From positions 1 through 64,000 of the forward strand of contig JBBANM010000020.1 of assembly GCA_040401995.1 (NCBI GenBank): a stretch of DNA of 64,000 nucleotides. The letters are read 5' to 3'. The first letter of the stretch is position 1. The number at the start of each line of letters is the position of its first letter. The notes beneath the pieces were generated by a model. That model saw only the letters and a program-made list of their open reading frames with translations. It ran no database searches and was not told the DNA's origin. A program made the translations under genes and the position numbers. Positions 52,996 through 62,443 of this stretch are shown here, in pieces. Source of the DNA: Haliscomenobacter sp040401995 (GTDB lineage: Bacteria > Bacteroidota > Bacteroidia > Chitinophagales > Saprospiraceae).

Positions 52996-54018
52996 CTATT
53001 TGTTCCCGTTGGCCAAGTATGTCGTCAAGCGCAGACTGACATTTTCCCGGACATTAAGGTAAAATAAATTGTAATCTGCAATGTGGTAATTGGGATTATT
53101 GTAAAGAAAACTCCCTGGAAATTTTGGTTTACTTACCCACAAGTAGCCTTTTTCAATTTTTGCATCGCATACCGCCGGCAAAACTTTATCAAACTTCAGC
53201 AAAACAGCGCCTTTGTTTAGTTCACGGGGCGCGGTGAGGGTATCGGTTTTCCAATTCAGGGGGTTTGTTACCACTACTTGCTCTTCTTTCCGGTAAGAAG
53301 GCGGGAAATTTCCCGTCAGGTAGGTACGCCAAGAACATACACACTGCGTAGCATTTGCCGAATCGCAGGCAGGAATATTTTGAAAATAGCCTTTTTCCAC
53401 AGGAATGCCCACCAAATAAGCAGCCACCAACTGTTTTTGCAGGGGTTTGCCGTCAAAAAATTCTTTGAGCAAGCGTTTGCAGTGGGTAGTTCCTTGGCTA
53501 TGGGAGGCGATGATGATGGGTCGACCTTGGTTGTAATGCTCCAAATAATATTCAAAAGCAGCTTTGACGTCGGCATACGCAATTTCAAAAACTTCTTTGG
53601 CCAGTTCTTGATCTCTGGTAAAATAGGCCATAATGTGTGCTTGGCGATAACGCGGCGAGTAGAGTTTTCCTACCCCATTGAATATACTGGCCTGAAATTT
53701 TATTGTACTTTCATCGGTACGTTGATTGAGTTTGCGATCCGCCAAATCGGCGTTCCAGGGCATGTCGTCTTTTTTCTTCTTGGTATAGGTAGTAGGGTGT
53801 ACAAAAAAGACATCCGCTTGGGAATTGCTGCTGGGTTGAGCGGCCAAGGCTTTGGGCAACGCATCGCTTAAGTCTTTTTTGTCGGGTAAGGCTGCCCAAA
53901 AGTCAGGGTTGGCGTAATCTGGCGCCGCGGTTGGCGCGGTTAATTTTGGAGCTTGAGCCGCGACAAAAGTTGATAACAGAAGCAGCAATAAACTACCGAT
54001 GATTCGGGAGGTAAACAT
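52996..54018 (-). CDS. Secreted DUF3089 alpha/beta hydrolase
   Basis: The 340-residue protein has a signal peptide (MFTSRIIGSLLLLLLSTFVA) and DUF3089 motifs: ADVFFVHPTTY, then nucleophile Ser174 in IIIASHSQGTTH. These proteins resemble lipases; the substrate is unknown. It is the first gene of a two-gene transcript with the histidine kinase, which suggests the enzyme's substrate or product relates to the signal. Confidence 0.8.
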   Translation of the reverse strand: MFTSRIIGSLLLLLLSTFVAAQAPKLTAPTAAPDYANPDFWAALPDKKDLSDALPKALAAQPSSNSQADVFFVHPTTYTKKKKDDMPWNADLADRKLNQRTDESTIKFQASIFNGVGKLYSPRYRQAHIMAYFTRDQELAKEVFEIAYADVKAAFEYYLEHYNQGRPIIIASHSQGTTHCKRLLKEFFDGKPLQKQLVAAYLVGIPVEKGYFQNIPACDSANATQCVCSWRTYLTGNFPPSYRKEEQVVVTNPLNWKTDTLTAPRELNKGAVLLKFDKVLPAVCDAKIEKGYLWVSKPKFPGSFLYNNPNYHIADYNLFYLNVRENVSLRLTTYLANGNK

Positions 54019-54172
54019 AGGAGTGTTGATTTAAAATTGAAATTCGAGGATCTTATATTTAGTGCGTATTCATTGCAACAAACAGGCTGACGGATAATCA
54101 TTTATTTTTGTCATCCAAACATACTCTATATAAGCGCAAACACCTTTTTTACGACATAAAAATCAAAAACAA

Positions 54173-55036
54173 ATGCGACTATTGCTCTTTTTGACTCTTT
54201 TTTGCTTCTCCACCACAGCCGTCACTGCACAAAACGGCGAAGAAACGGCAGTTATTGCTGTAGTTCAAAAGCTCTTTGCGGGGATGTATGCGGCTGATGC
54301 CACAATGGTGCGTGCGGCGCTCCATCAGGATGTACAATTAAAAACGGTAGCCTTTGACAAAGAGGATAAAATCCAAATCACCACGGCTGATTTAAAGGCT
54401 TTCATCACGGCAGTGGGTACCAAACGCCCGCAGCCCCTTGACGAAAAACTGTGGAATTTTGATGTGCGGATCGATCAAAACCTGGCTTCGGTATGGTCGG
54501 AATACAGCTTGTTTTTTGGCGATCAGTTTGTGCATTGTGGGGTAGATGTATTTAACCTGATCAAAACGGATACGGGTTGGAAAATTTTTTACATCGCCGA
54601 TACCCGCCATAAAGATGGCTGTCGCTTAAAAGCGCCTGATTACAACGTTGAAATTGGCGCGGTTATCGACGGTTGGCACCGTGCTGCAGCCATTGCCGAC
54701 GAAGACAATTATTTTGGCGCAATGACTCCTGATGCCGTTTTTTTAGGCACGGACGCCAGCGAACGTTGGGTACGCGATACCATGCAAGTAAAGATGAAAG
54801 TGGCTTTTGACAAAAAAAGCGCCTGGGATTTCAAATCTAAAAACCGCTCCATTATGGTGGCTCCGGATGGTCAAATGGCTTGGTGGGATGAGCTATTGGA
54901 TACCTGGATGGGCCCTTGCCGAGGCTCTGGCGTACTGGTACTCACCCCCAAAGGCTGGAAGATCAAACACTTCAATCTCGCCATGCTCGTGCCCAATGAT
55001 AAGGTGAAAGACTACCTTAAATTGATCCAAAAGTAG
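54173..55036 (+). CDS. Secreted protein with two NTF2/SnoaL-like domains
   Basis: The 287-residue protein has a signal peptide (MRLLLFLTLFCFSTTAVTAQ) and two tandem NTF2-like domains: about 25-145 (LFAGMYAADATMVRAALHQD) and about 160-285 (WHRAAAIADEDNYFGAMTPD; WDELLDTWMGPCRGSGV). The second looks like SnoaL_3. It lies divergent from the DUF3089 gene. Ligand unknown. Confidence 0.8.
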   Translation: MRLLLFLTLFCFSTTAVTAQNGEETAVIAVVQKLFAGMYAADATMVRAALHQDVQLKTVAFDKEDKIQITTADLKAFITAVGTKRPQPLDEKLWNFDVRIDQNLASVWSEYSLFFGDQFVHCGVDVFNLIKTDTGWKIFYIADTRHKDGCRLKAPDYNVEIGAVIDGWHRAAAIADEDNYFGAMTPDAVFLGTDASERWVRDTMQVKMKVAFDKKSAWDFKSKNRSIMVAPDGQMAWWDELLDTWMGPCRGSGVLVLTPKGWKIKHFNLAMLVPNDKVKDYLKLIQK

Positions 55037-55059
55037 TGAAGTTGAAAAATGTTGCTTGT

Positions 55060-55224
55060 TAGATTGTGTTTGGATTTTTAGTTCGCAGGCGAAAATGAGA
55101 CAAAATTTGCACCAACGAAGCGCGAAAAACGGAGTGTAGTAGCGCTACATGAGTATTTTCGCAATGAAGTTGGAGTAAATTTTGGCCATTTGCAGCGCGA
55201 ATAAAAAATCCAAACACAATCTTA
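55060..55224. repeat. Large palindromic element (family A), copy 9
   Basis: The ends are TAGATTGTGTTTGGATTTTT and AAAAATCCAAACACAATCTTA. The base that is G in other left arms is T here (AGATTG) and the paired base on the right arm is A (CAATCT). The inner stem reads CCAAC/GTTGG. It occupies most of the 366-base gap 55037-55402; the remainder shows nothing notable. Confidence 0.92.
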
Positions 55225-55402
55225 ATCGCATTCAATTAATAATTTGCCCTAGGCATTTATTCGGAAAATTAAATTCATTCTTTACCTTAGTGTCGACAAA
55301 AAATTGTCTGTTTGACACGAACCGGGTCAAAATTATTCCTTACTACGCTAAGCCCCTGATTTTCATAGCGACATTTTTCAACTTCATAAAACATTTCATA
55401 CA

Positions 55403-56164
55403 ATGTTGACCAAAACATATTTTCTTTTCCCTGTTATTTTGGTTTTTGCGTTTTTCTTTAATGCAAAACAACCAAACAGCGTTCAGCCTACCAAAAAGGC
55501 TGCAGCGCCTAATACCTTGACCGAGGAAGAACGCAAAAAAGGCTGGATCATGCTGTTTGATGGCAAAACCACCAACGGCTGGCGGAATTACAACAAGCAA
55601 ACCATCGGCGAAAACTGGAAAGTTGCCGACGGCGCGCTGTACCTAGCTGTTGAAGGCGCGGACGGCTGGCAAGCCAAAGGGGGCGGTGACATCGTTACCA
55701 ACGACGAATACGAGAACTATGAGTTTCGTTTGGAATGGAAAATTGGTAAATGCGGCAACAGCGGCATCATGTTCAATGTAAAGGAAGATCCTGCTTACCA
55801 ATATCCTTGGAATACCGGCCCGGAAATGCAGGTGCTCGACAATACCTGTCACCCCGATGCTAAAATCATCAAACACCGCGCTGGTGATTTGTATGATTTG
55901 ATCACGGCAGTACCCGAAACCGTAAAGCCACAAGGCGAATGGAACAAAGTACGTTTGGTGGTGAACAAAGGACATTTGGAGCACTGGCTCAACGACAAAA
56001 AAGTAGTGGACACCCAAATGTGGACCGACGAATGGAACACCATGATTGCTGCCAGCAAATTCAAAACGATGAAGGATTTTGGCAAAATCAAGAAAGGCCG
56101 TTTGGCGCTACAGGATCACGGTAACCCAGTTTGGTTCCGCAATATTAAGATTCGCAATCTTTAA
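55403..56164 (+). CDS. DUF1080 (3-keto-disaccharide hydrolase-like) secreted protein
   Basis: The 253-residue protein has a hydrophobic N-terminus (YFFLPVILVFAFFFN pattern) and the DUF1080 concanavalin-like fold signatures: GWIMLFDGKTTNGWRNY, NYEFRLEWKIGKCGNSGIMF, and GRLALQDHGNPVWFRNIKIR. The family hydrolyses 3-keto-glycosides. It precedes an MFS transporter and a Gfo/Idh/MocA oxidoreductase, as in many Bacteroidota sugar-oxidation clusters. Confidence 0.88.
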   Translation: MLTKTYFLFPVILVFAFFFNAKQPNSVQPTKKAAAPNTLTEEERKKGWIMLFDGKTTNGWRNYNKQTIGENWKVADGALYLAVEGADGWQAKGGGDIVTNDEYENYEFRLEWKIGKCGNSGIMFNVKEDPAYQYPWNTGPEMQVLDNTCHPDAKIIKHRAGDLYDLITAVPETVKPQGEWNKVRLVVNKGHLEHWLNDKKVVDTQMWTDEWNTMIAASKFKTMKDFGKIKKGRLALQDHGNPVWFRNIKIRNL

Positions 56165-56170
56165 GCTATT

Positions 56171-56358
56171 TAAGAGCTCGTTCAGGATTCTGGTTCGAAG
56201 GCGAAAATGAGTTAAAATTCGCACCAATGAGGCGCAAAAAGCGGAGTGTATCCCGACTTTGTCGAGGACAGGTCAGCGCTACATGAGCATTTTTGTAACG
56301 AAATTGGGGTGAATTTTGGCCATTTGTAGCTCGAAGCAGAAACATGAACAAGCTCTAA
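56171..56358. repeat. Large palindromic element (family A), copy 10
   Basis: The ends are TAAGAGCTCGTTCAG and CATGAACAAGCTCTA. The apex carries the TCCCGAC/GTCGAGGA hairpin insert and ACAGGTCAGCGC, as in copies at 7257 and 20871. It begins 7 bases after the stop of the DUF1080 gene. Confidence 0.9.
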
Positions 56359-56407
56359 AGCTTGATAGAAATACAGTCTTTTTATCAACTTAAAGCCCTT
56401 TACACTT

Positions 56408-57619
56408 ATGAATAAGTTACGTCTATTTAATGCCAGCTGTCTGGCGCTCATTACTACCGCTTTTGCTTTTGCTATCCGGGCAGGTATTTTAGGCAAATTG
56501 AGTGCCGAATTCGGCCTCACCAACACCCAATTGGGTTTTATCAACCAAAGTGCAATTTTGGGATTCCCCATTGCTACCATCGTTGGAGGGTACCTTTACA
56601 ACGTTTTTGGTGCAAAACGCATGATTTGGCTGGCTTTTATTTGCCACTTGGTGGGTATCATTTCTACCATTATGGCCAACAACTTTACCTTGCTGCTGAT
56701 CTCCAACTTTTTCATCGGCTTTGCCAACGGAACAGTAGAAGCAGTTTGTAATCCTTTGATTGCCAATATGTACAAAGAAAACCTTACCACCATGTTGAAC
56801 CGATTCCACGTATGGTTCCCTGGCGGTATTTTTCTGGGTTCATTAATTTCGCAATTTATGGACTTTAACGGCGCAAGCTGGCAATTACAAATCGCTATTA
56901 TGCTGGTACCTTGTTTGGTATATGGCTACTTGTTCTGGGGACAAACATTCCCTACTGCCGAGCAGTCTGGTCAGGCTAAAGTAAGCGATAACCTTGTAGG
57001 TATTTTCTCGCCTTTGTATTTGGTGATGATTTTCTGTATGCTGCTCACTGCTAATACCGAACTCAGTACCCAGCAGTGGATAGAACGTTTGTTGAGCGGC
57101 GGCGGCGCTCACCCCATGCTCGTATTGGCATTGGTAACGGGTTTGATGGCGGTAGGTCGCTTTTTTGCCGGCCCAGTTGTTCACCGTTTGAATCCAATTG
57201 GCGTATTGTTTTCGTCTTCGATTATTGCGCTCTTCGGTATTTACTTGATGAGCGTAGCTAGCGGTGGAATGGTATACTTGGCGGCAGTTATGTTTGCCAT
57301 CGGCGTATGTTATTTCTGGCCAACCATGATCGGTTTTGTAGGCGAATACATTCCTAAAAGCGGTGCGCTAGGTATGTCGCTGATCGGTGGTGCGGGTATG
57401 TTTGCCACTGGTATTGCTCAACCTATCTTAGGTGGCTGGATTGATGCCGCTAAGGCTAAGGCGGTTGCTAGCGGTCTTACCGGTAATGCTGCCGAAGTAG
57501 CGGCAGGTCAACAAACATTGACCAACCTGCTGATCTTCCCTGCTGTTTTGATCGTGATTTTCGGAATCATGTTCCTAAACCGCAAGCAATTGGAAGCTCG
57601 TCGGGTAGTACACGCATAA
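56408..57619 (+). CDS. MFS transporter of the sugar-oxidation cluster
   Basis: The 403-residue protein has 12 hydrophobic helices. The N-terminal GILGKLSAEFGLTNTQLGFI and AKRMIWLAFICHLVGII carry the MFS loop 2-3 pattern. It is preceded by a DUF1080 hydrolase and followed by a Gfo/Idh/MocA enzyme, so a carbohydrate or 3-keto-sugar is the likely substrate. Ends in a hairpin terminator. Confidence 0.85.
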   Translation: MNKLRLFNASCLALITTAFAFAIRAGILGKLSAEFGLTNTQLGFINQSAILGFPIATIVGGYLYNVFGAKRMIWLAFICHLVGIISTIMANNFTLLLISNFFIGFANGTVEAVCNPLIANMYKENLTTMLNRFHVWFPGGIFLGSLISQFMDFNGASWQLQIAIMLVPCLVYGYLFWGQTFPTAEQSGQAKVSDNLVGIFSPLYLVMIFCMLLTANTELSTQQWIERLLSGGGAHPMLVLALVTGLMAVGRFFAGPVVHRLNPIGVLFSSSIIALFGIYLMSVASGGMVYLAAVMFAIGVCYFWPTMIGFVGEYIPKSGALGMSLIGGAGMFATGIAQPILGGWIDAAKAKAVASGLTGNAAEVAAGQQTLTNLLIFPAVLIVIFGIMFLNRKQLEARRVVHA

Positions 57620-57644
57620 TTTTTTGATTCAGCATTAATTTTTT

Positions 57645-57680
57645 GAAAAGGATAAGGTCAATTTGATCTTATCCTTTTCT
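57645..57680 (+). terminator. Hairpin after the MFS gene
   Basis: GAAAAGGATAAG pairs perfectly with CTTATCCTTTTC around an 11-base loop. The T tract after it is poor, but position and stem strength support termination. Confidence 0.65.
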
Positions 57681-57746
57681 CCGTTATCGGTATCTTAGCC
57701 AATAATCAATTTACTTTTTTATCCACCACCAAATAACCCACAAAAG

Positions 57747-58901
57747 ATGCAACGCAAAATGCGAATGGGCATGGTAGGCGGCGGTCAGGGCGCATTCATT
57801 GGCGCCGTTCACCGCATGGCCGCTGCCCTTGATGGACACATAGAATTGGTATGCGGCGCTTTCAGTAGCGATCCTGAGCGCTCGAAAGCTTCTGGCGCAG
57901 ATTTGTTTTTGCCCGCCGATCGCGTGTACTCGAATTACGAGGAAATGATCCAAAAAGAAAAAGAGTTGCCTGAAGGCGTACGTATGGATTTCATTTCGAT
58001 CGTTACGCCCAATCACGTCCATTTTGGTCCGGCAAAAATGGCGCTCGAAAACGGTTTTGCCGTCGTTTGCGACAAACCGCTTTGTTTTTCGATGGAAGAA
58101 GCACTTGAATTAGAGCAATTAGTGGCTAAAACCGGTTTACTTTTTGCCCTTACCCACAATTACACCGGCTACCCCATGGTGAAACAAGCCCGCATGATGA
58201 TCCGCAATGGGGAATTGGGCAAGCTTCGCAAAATTGTGGTGGAATACCCTCAAGGCTGGTTGTCAACCAAAGCGGAAGACACCAATTACAAACAAGCCGA
58301 ATGGCGAACCGACCCCGCTCGCTCGGGCATTGCTGGCGCGATGGGCGATATCGGTACCCATGCCGAAAACTTGGCCGAGTACATCACCGGACTCAAGATT
58401 AAAGAAATGTGTGCCGACCTTAGCACTTTTGTGGAAGGCCGTAGATTGGATGATGACGGCAACGTACTGCTCCGTTTTGAACAGGGCGCTAAAGGCATAC
58501 TCCATGCTAGCCAAATCTCAACTGGAGAAGAAAACGACTTGAACATCCGTGTTTATGGGGAAAAAGCCGGTTTGGCTTGGCGACAAATGGAACCCAATAG
58601 CTTGGTGGTCACTTGGCTCGATAAACCGAAAGAAATCCTCCGCACAGGCTTTACTTCAAATCTTTATCCAGAAGCCATCGCTCATACGCGCGTACCCGGG
58701 GGGCATCCAGAAGGGTACATGGAGGCTTTTGCCAATATTTACCGCAATTTTGCCATTTGCTTGCGCGCACGTTTGGCTGGCAAAACACCAGATCTTATTC
58801 ACCAAGATTTTCCTACTGTACAAGACGGCGTGCGCGGTATGCAGTTTGTAAATCGCGTAGTGGAATCTAGTGCAACGGAGCAAAAATGGCTGGCATTCTA
58901 G
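57747..58901 (+). CDS. Gfo/Idh/MocA-family oxidoreductase
   Basis: The 384-residue protein has an N-terminal Rossmann motif (MVGGGQGAFIGAVHR), the conserved CDKPL dipeptide region (VVCDKPLCFSMEEA), and GAMGDIGTHAENLAEYI as the catalytic Asp/His block. It oxidises a sugar or inositol derivative with NAD(P). With the upstream MFS transporter and DUF1080 hydrolase it suggests a 3-keto-sugar route. Confidence 0.9.
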   Translation: MQRKMRMGMVGGGQGAFIGAVHRMAAALDGHIELVCGAFSSDPERSKASGADLFLPADRVYSNYEEMIQKEKELPEGVRMDFISIVTPNHVHFGPAKMALENGFAVVCDKPLCFSMEEALELEQLVAKTGLLFALTHNYTGYPMVKQARMMIRNGELGKLRKIVVEYPQGWLSTKAEDTNYKQAEWRTDPARSGIAGAMGDIGTHAENLAEYITGLKIKEMCADLSTFVEGRRLDDDGNVLLRFEQGAKGILHASQISTGEENDLNIRVYGEKAGLAWRQMEPNSLVVTWLDKPKEILRTGFTSNLYPEAIAHTRVPGGHPEGYMEAFANIYRNFAICLRARLAGKTPDLIHQDFPTVQDGVRGMQFVNRVVESSATEQKWLAF

Positions 58902-58915
58902 TCTAAAGTGAATAA

Positions 58916-58958
58916 AGATGAATTTGGCGACTTATTTAATTCGGCGCCAAATTCATCT
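58916..58958. terminator. Bidirectional terminator between convergent genes
   Basis: AGATGAATTTGGCG and CGCCAAATTCATCT form a perfect 14-bp stem. It lies between the convergent Gfo/Idh/MocA and Dabb genes, with T-rich sequence on the plus-strand side. Confidence 0.8.
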
Positions 58959-58966
58959 CCCTTTTC

Positions 58967-59356
58967 TTATTTTGCCCAATAATCGATGACCATCACCTTA
59001 TCGAGGTGCGGTTTTAGCACTTCTACAAAAGCTAAGTGCGCAGGGTGAGGTAAATAAACCGCCCGATCGGCCTCGCTAGCAAAACTCACTAAAAAACAAT
59101 GGGTGAAGCCTTGGTTCAAATTCTCAGGGCTGTTGTTGGTTCCCCATTCGTAGGCTTTGATTTCCTTGATTTGTTGGGGTAATTTTCCAAAAGCGGCTTC
59201 TACCGCTGCCACTTCAGCTGGCGTGCTGGTATCTTTGAATTTGAACATCACCACGTGACGAAGCATCATTTTTTTATTGGTTTTGGTGGATTGAGCGGGT
59301 AAGGCCATTGCGGCGCCCAAAAAAAGAAAAAGCAAAAAAACGGTAGAAAACTTCAT
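58967..59356 (-). CDS. Secreted Dabb-domain (stress-responsive A/B barrel) protein
   Basis: The 129-residue protein has a signal peptide (MKFSTVFLLFLFLGAAMALP) and a Dabb domain: LRHVVMFKFKDTSTPAEVAA and HPAHLAFVEVLKPHLDKVMV. Dabb domains form ferredoxin-like dimers; the function is often unclear. It follows the M1 peptidase gene on the same strand. Confidence 0.88.
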   Translation of the reverse strand: MKFSTVFLLFLFLGAAMALPAQSTKTNKKMMLRHVVMFKFKDTSTPAEVAAVEAAFGKLPQQIKEIKAYEWGTNNSPENLNQGFTHCFLVSFASEADRAVYLPHPAHLAFVEVLKPHLDKVMVIDYWAK

Positions 59357-59420
59357 GACAATGGTTTTTTATGAAGCTGCGTTGCTCCGGTTTAAAAATT
59401 ATAAGACTTAGGACTGTCCT

Positions 59421-61313
59421 TTATTTTTTCCATACATTATCAGTCAAATCATTTTCATAAAACCAATCCTGGACAATACGCAAACGACTGATAGTCTGGG
59501 TGGTTGGCAGCGGGATTTGCAGCGACTGCTGCGTTTTCCATACTTCCAAAGGCCGAGTGATCCGTTCTTTACTACCATCTTGAAAAGTGACCTCCAACGT
59601 GATCGGAACGGGTTTACCGCCGGTATTGACAATGATGGCCTGGGGAGCATTGCTACTTAGGTCTACCTTTTCGATTTTTAGATTAACCGTGTTGTAATCA
59701 AAAAACCAAGCTTTCCAAAACCAGTTCAAATCCTGTCCTGAGGCCGAATTGAAGGTATAAAAAAAATCGTGCGGACAAGGGTGCTTCCCGTTCCAACGCC
59801 GAAAATATTCGTGCAAACATTTTTTAAAGGTTGCCTCGCCTAAAAGCATTTTGAGGGCAGTATACGCTGCGGCGGGTTTGCCATACGAGTTGAACCCATA
59901 CGATTCCGACATTTGCTGGTTGGAAGGCGTGTACATGGGCACATCCAAATCGGCATTTTCGGTGTAATTCATTTCTGTTTGGTAGTACCGCGGAAAAGTT
60001 GCCGTTGAATCACCCAGTTTAAAAGCATGCAAACTGGCATGGTATTCAAAAAAAGAAGCCCAGCCTTCGTCCATCCAAGCATAACGCGATTCATTGGTTC
60101 CCATGTAAAAAGGCAGGTATTGATGCGCAATTTCATGACTGGCCAGAGTGATGACATCATCGGGATTATCTAGGGTATTGTCGTTCACCACCATCGGGTA
60201 TTCCATTTGTCCTAGCCCGTTGAACGCCGTTAGTTGTGGATAAGGAAACGGGTATCCGGGCATTTCGCTGTTGTAATACTCAACTACTTTGCGACAAATA
60301 TTGGCCATTTCGGGGTAGTCGCCAGATTCGGGGGCATAAGCAGTTTGTATCCATACCGTTGAATCAGCAGGTGTTTTGCCATTTGCTACTACTCCATCCC
60401 AGCGGTAATGATCGCTTACCCCAAAAGCCATATCGCTGACATAATTGGCTTTGAACTTCCAGATCAACCTTTTATTCTTGAGGGTTACTTCGCGTTTTTT
60501 TGCCTCTTTTTCGCCGACAATCTCCACCACACTTTTGCTTTTTTTGGCCTTTACCAATCGCTCTACTACAGCAGGTTGCAACACTTCGGAAGGATTAACC
60601 AGTGCCCCAGTAGACCACACCAAAAAATGCTGTGGCACATCAACACTAAGTTCAAAATCGCCAAAATCGTTGAAGTACTCGGTTTGTTCGTTAAGCTCGG
60701 TAAGATCCCAGCCATCTAGATCGTCATACACACTGATGCGCGGGAAAAAATAGGCGGCAAAAAAAGTAGTCGGATCCACGATGCCTTCCCGGTCGCCATT
60801 GGTGGAAGGCCGCAGGTCATAATTCCACTTAAAAGTAAGGGTTATTTTTTCATGCGGTTCCAACGAAGAAGGCAAGGTTAAGTAGCCATTGGTAGGATTA
60901 CCGCCATAATTGTGCTCCTTATTGTCCCATTTCACCGATTTCCCATTTACCGTAACTGCGGTGATGTTCAATCCTTTGCCCAGCCAGTCTTGCTGTACGT
61001 TGCTTACTCTGCTGGTAGTGCCCAAATGGGTATTCTGAATCAATTTGATGTTGAGTTCATCCAGGGAGTTGGGGCTGTTGTTGGTATATTCGATGGTTTC
61101 CACGCCCTCCAATTTAGTGGCTGGCGGGGAAAGCGTAACCGCAATTTTATAGCTGGCGGTATTTTGCCAGTATTTGGGGCCCGGTTGGCCATCGGGGGTA
61201 CGCGTGCCTTGCGCGTAAGCTTTTTGAACATTTCGCGGCGTGTACAAAGGCACTTGCCCCGCCAACTGGGTAAGAAAAAGGCCAAAAAAGCAAATGGGAA
61301 GCAATTTCAACAT
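59421..61313 (-). CDS. Secreted M1-family metallopeptidase
   Basis: The 630-residue protein has a signal peptide and the gluzincin motif HEIAHQY with His393, Glu394 and His397, third zinc ligand Glu416 (WMDEGWAS), and the GQMEYP version of the GxMEN exopeptidase motif (around 369). It is a zinc aminopeptidase-like enzyme acting in the periplasm. It starts 24 bases after the exonuclease gene and is probably cotranscribed with it. Confidence 0.93.
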   Translation of the reverse strand: MLKLLPICFFGLFLTQLAGQVPLYTPRNVQKAYAQGTRTPDGQPGPKYWQNTASYKIAVTLSPPATKLEGVETIEYTNNSPNSLDELNIKLIQNTHLGTTSRVSNVQQDWLGKGLNITAVTVNGKSVKWDNKEHNYGGNPTNGYLTLPSSLEPHEKITLTFKWNYDLRPSTNGDREGIVDPTTFFAAYFFPRISVYDDLDGWDLTELNEQTEYFNDFGDFELSVDVPQHFLVWSTGALVNPSEVLQPAVVERLVKAKKSKSVVEIVGEKEAKKREVTLKNKRLIWKFKANYVSDMAFGVSDHYRWDGVVANGKTPADSTVWIQTAYAPESGDYPEMANICRKVVEYYNSEMPGYPFPYPQLTAFNGLGQMEYPMVVNDNTLDNPDDVITLASHEIAHQYLPFYMGTNESRYAWMDEGWASFFEYHASLHAFKLGDSTATFPRYYQTEMNYTENADLDVPMYTPSNQQMSESYGFNSYGKPAAAYTALKMLLGEATFKKCLHEYFRRWNGKHPCPHDFFYTFNSASGQDLNWFWKAWFFDYNTVNLKIEKVDLSSNAPQAIIVNTGGKPVPITLEVTFQDGSKERITRPLEVWKTQQSLQIPLPTTQTISRLRIVQDWFYENDLTDNVWKK

Positions 61314-61337
61314 GGTTCTATTTTTTGCAAAAAAAAT

Positions 61338-62369
61338 TTATTCCACTTCTGGGTTTTCAGAGGGCGTCTCCGCTGCATTGATTTCCGATAGTTCCCCTTC
61401 AAATGCCGTTTTTACGCCATGCGCCTCCAGTCCTTTTTCTTGCAACCAGCGACTAAACACATCGGTGTAGCCGTGGGTAACAATTACTTTGGTTGCTCCC
61501 GTCGCTTCAATAGCGGTGTTCAGCTCATCCCAATCGGCATGATCGCTGAGTACAAATCCGCGATCGGCATTGCGCCTGCGCCGCGCGCCGCGCAAAGTCA
61601 TCCAGCCTGAGGCCAAACCTAAGGAGGAAGGGGAAAACCTACCCACCCAAGGAGAACCAATGGCCGATGGCGGGGCAATGATAATACTGCCCGGGTATTC
61701 GCTTTTTTTGACAGCCTGAGTCAAGCGTTTAGCTTCTGGCAATTTGATGCCCTGCGTACGCAAAACCTCGTTTACGTTTTCTACTGCGCCATGGGTAAAA
61801 ATCGTGCCGATGCTGGGATCCAAACCGCTCATCAAGCGTTGGGCTTTACCTAGGGCATAACCTGCGAGCACGCTCACTTTCCCTTCCGCGCGATTTTGTA
61901 ACCACCAGGCGTTGATATCGGCATAAATTTCTGCTTGCGGCCGCCATTTGTAAACCGGCAAACCAAAGGTAGATTCGGTGATGAAGGTATGACAGCGAAT
62001 GGGTTCAAACGGCTCGGATAGTCCGTCGTTTTCCAATTTGTAATCCCCTGAGGCAACCCATATTTCCCCTTGATACTCCACGCGAATCTGCGCTGAGCCT
62101 ATAATATGACCCGCCGGGTGAAAAGAAAACTTAACGCCATTGATGGTTTTGGTTTCGCCATAATCCATGGTTTCAACTTGGATGGGCCCCAAACGTAGTC
62201 GAATTACTGGTTTGGCGCTGCGGGTACACAAGTAGTAATCGTGTCCCCAACGCGCATGGTCCGAATGCCCATGGGTGATCAAAGCCCGTTTCACCGGCTT
62301 CCAGGGGTCGATGTATACGTCGGCCTGAGCACAGTAAATCCCTCGATCGTTAAATTCCAAAAGTGCCAT
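61338..62369 (-). CDS. Ligase-associated MBL-fold DNA exonuclease
   Basis: The ATG at 62369 (MALLEFNDRGIYCAQADVYI) gives a 343-residue metallo-beta-lactamase/beta-CASP-type protein with His33, His35, Asp37 and His38 (ITHGHSDHARWG), AGHIIGSAQIRV, TFITESTFGLPVYKW and VLSDHADWDEL. These match the ligase-associated exonuclease of the Lig/Lhr/PdeM repair set. The C-terminal ~20 residues are a variable tail. Partners are dispersed elsewhere in the window; here it leads an operon with an M1 peptidase. Confidence 0.9.
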   Translation of the reverse strand: MALLEFNDRGIYCAQADVYIDPWKPVKRALITHGHSDHARWGHDYYLCTRSAKPVIRLRLGPIQVETMDYGETKTINGVKFSFHPAGHIIGSAQIRVEYQGEIWVASGDYKLENDGLSEPFEPIRCHTFITESTFGLPVYKWRPQAEIYADINAWWLQNRAEGKVSVLAGYALGKAQRLMSGLDPSIGTIFTHGAVENVNEVLRTQGIKLPEAKRLTQAVKKSEYPGSIIIAPPSAIGSPWVGRFSPSSLGLASGWMTLRGARRRRNADRGFVLSDHADWDELNTAIEATGATKVIVTHGYTDVFSRWLQEKGLEAHGVKTAFEGELSEINAAETPSENPEVE

Positions 62370-62443
62370 CGTTGAGTAGCGTGATTTTTTGTAAAGATAT
62401 AACAAATAAGAGGTCTTCAAGATAGTGGCTGAATCAACAAGTC

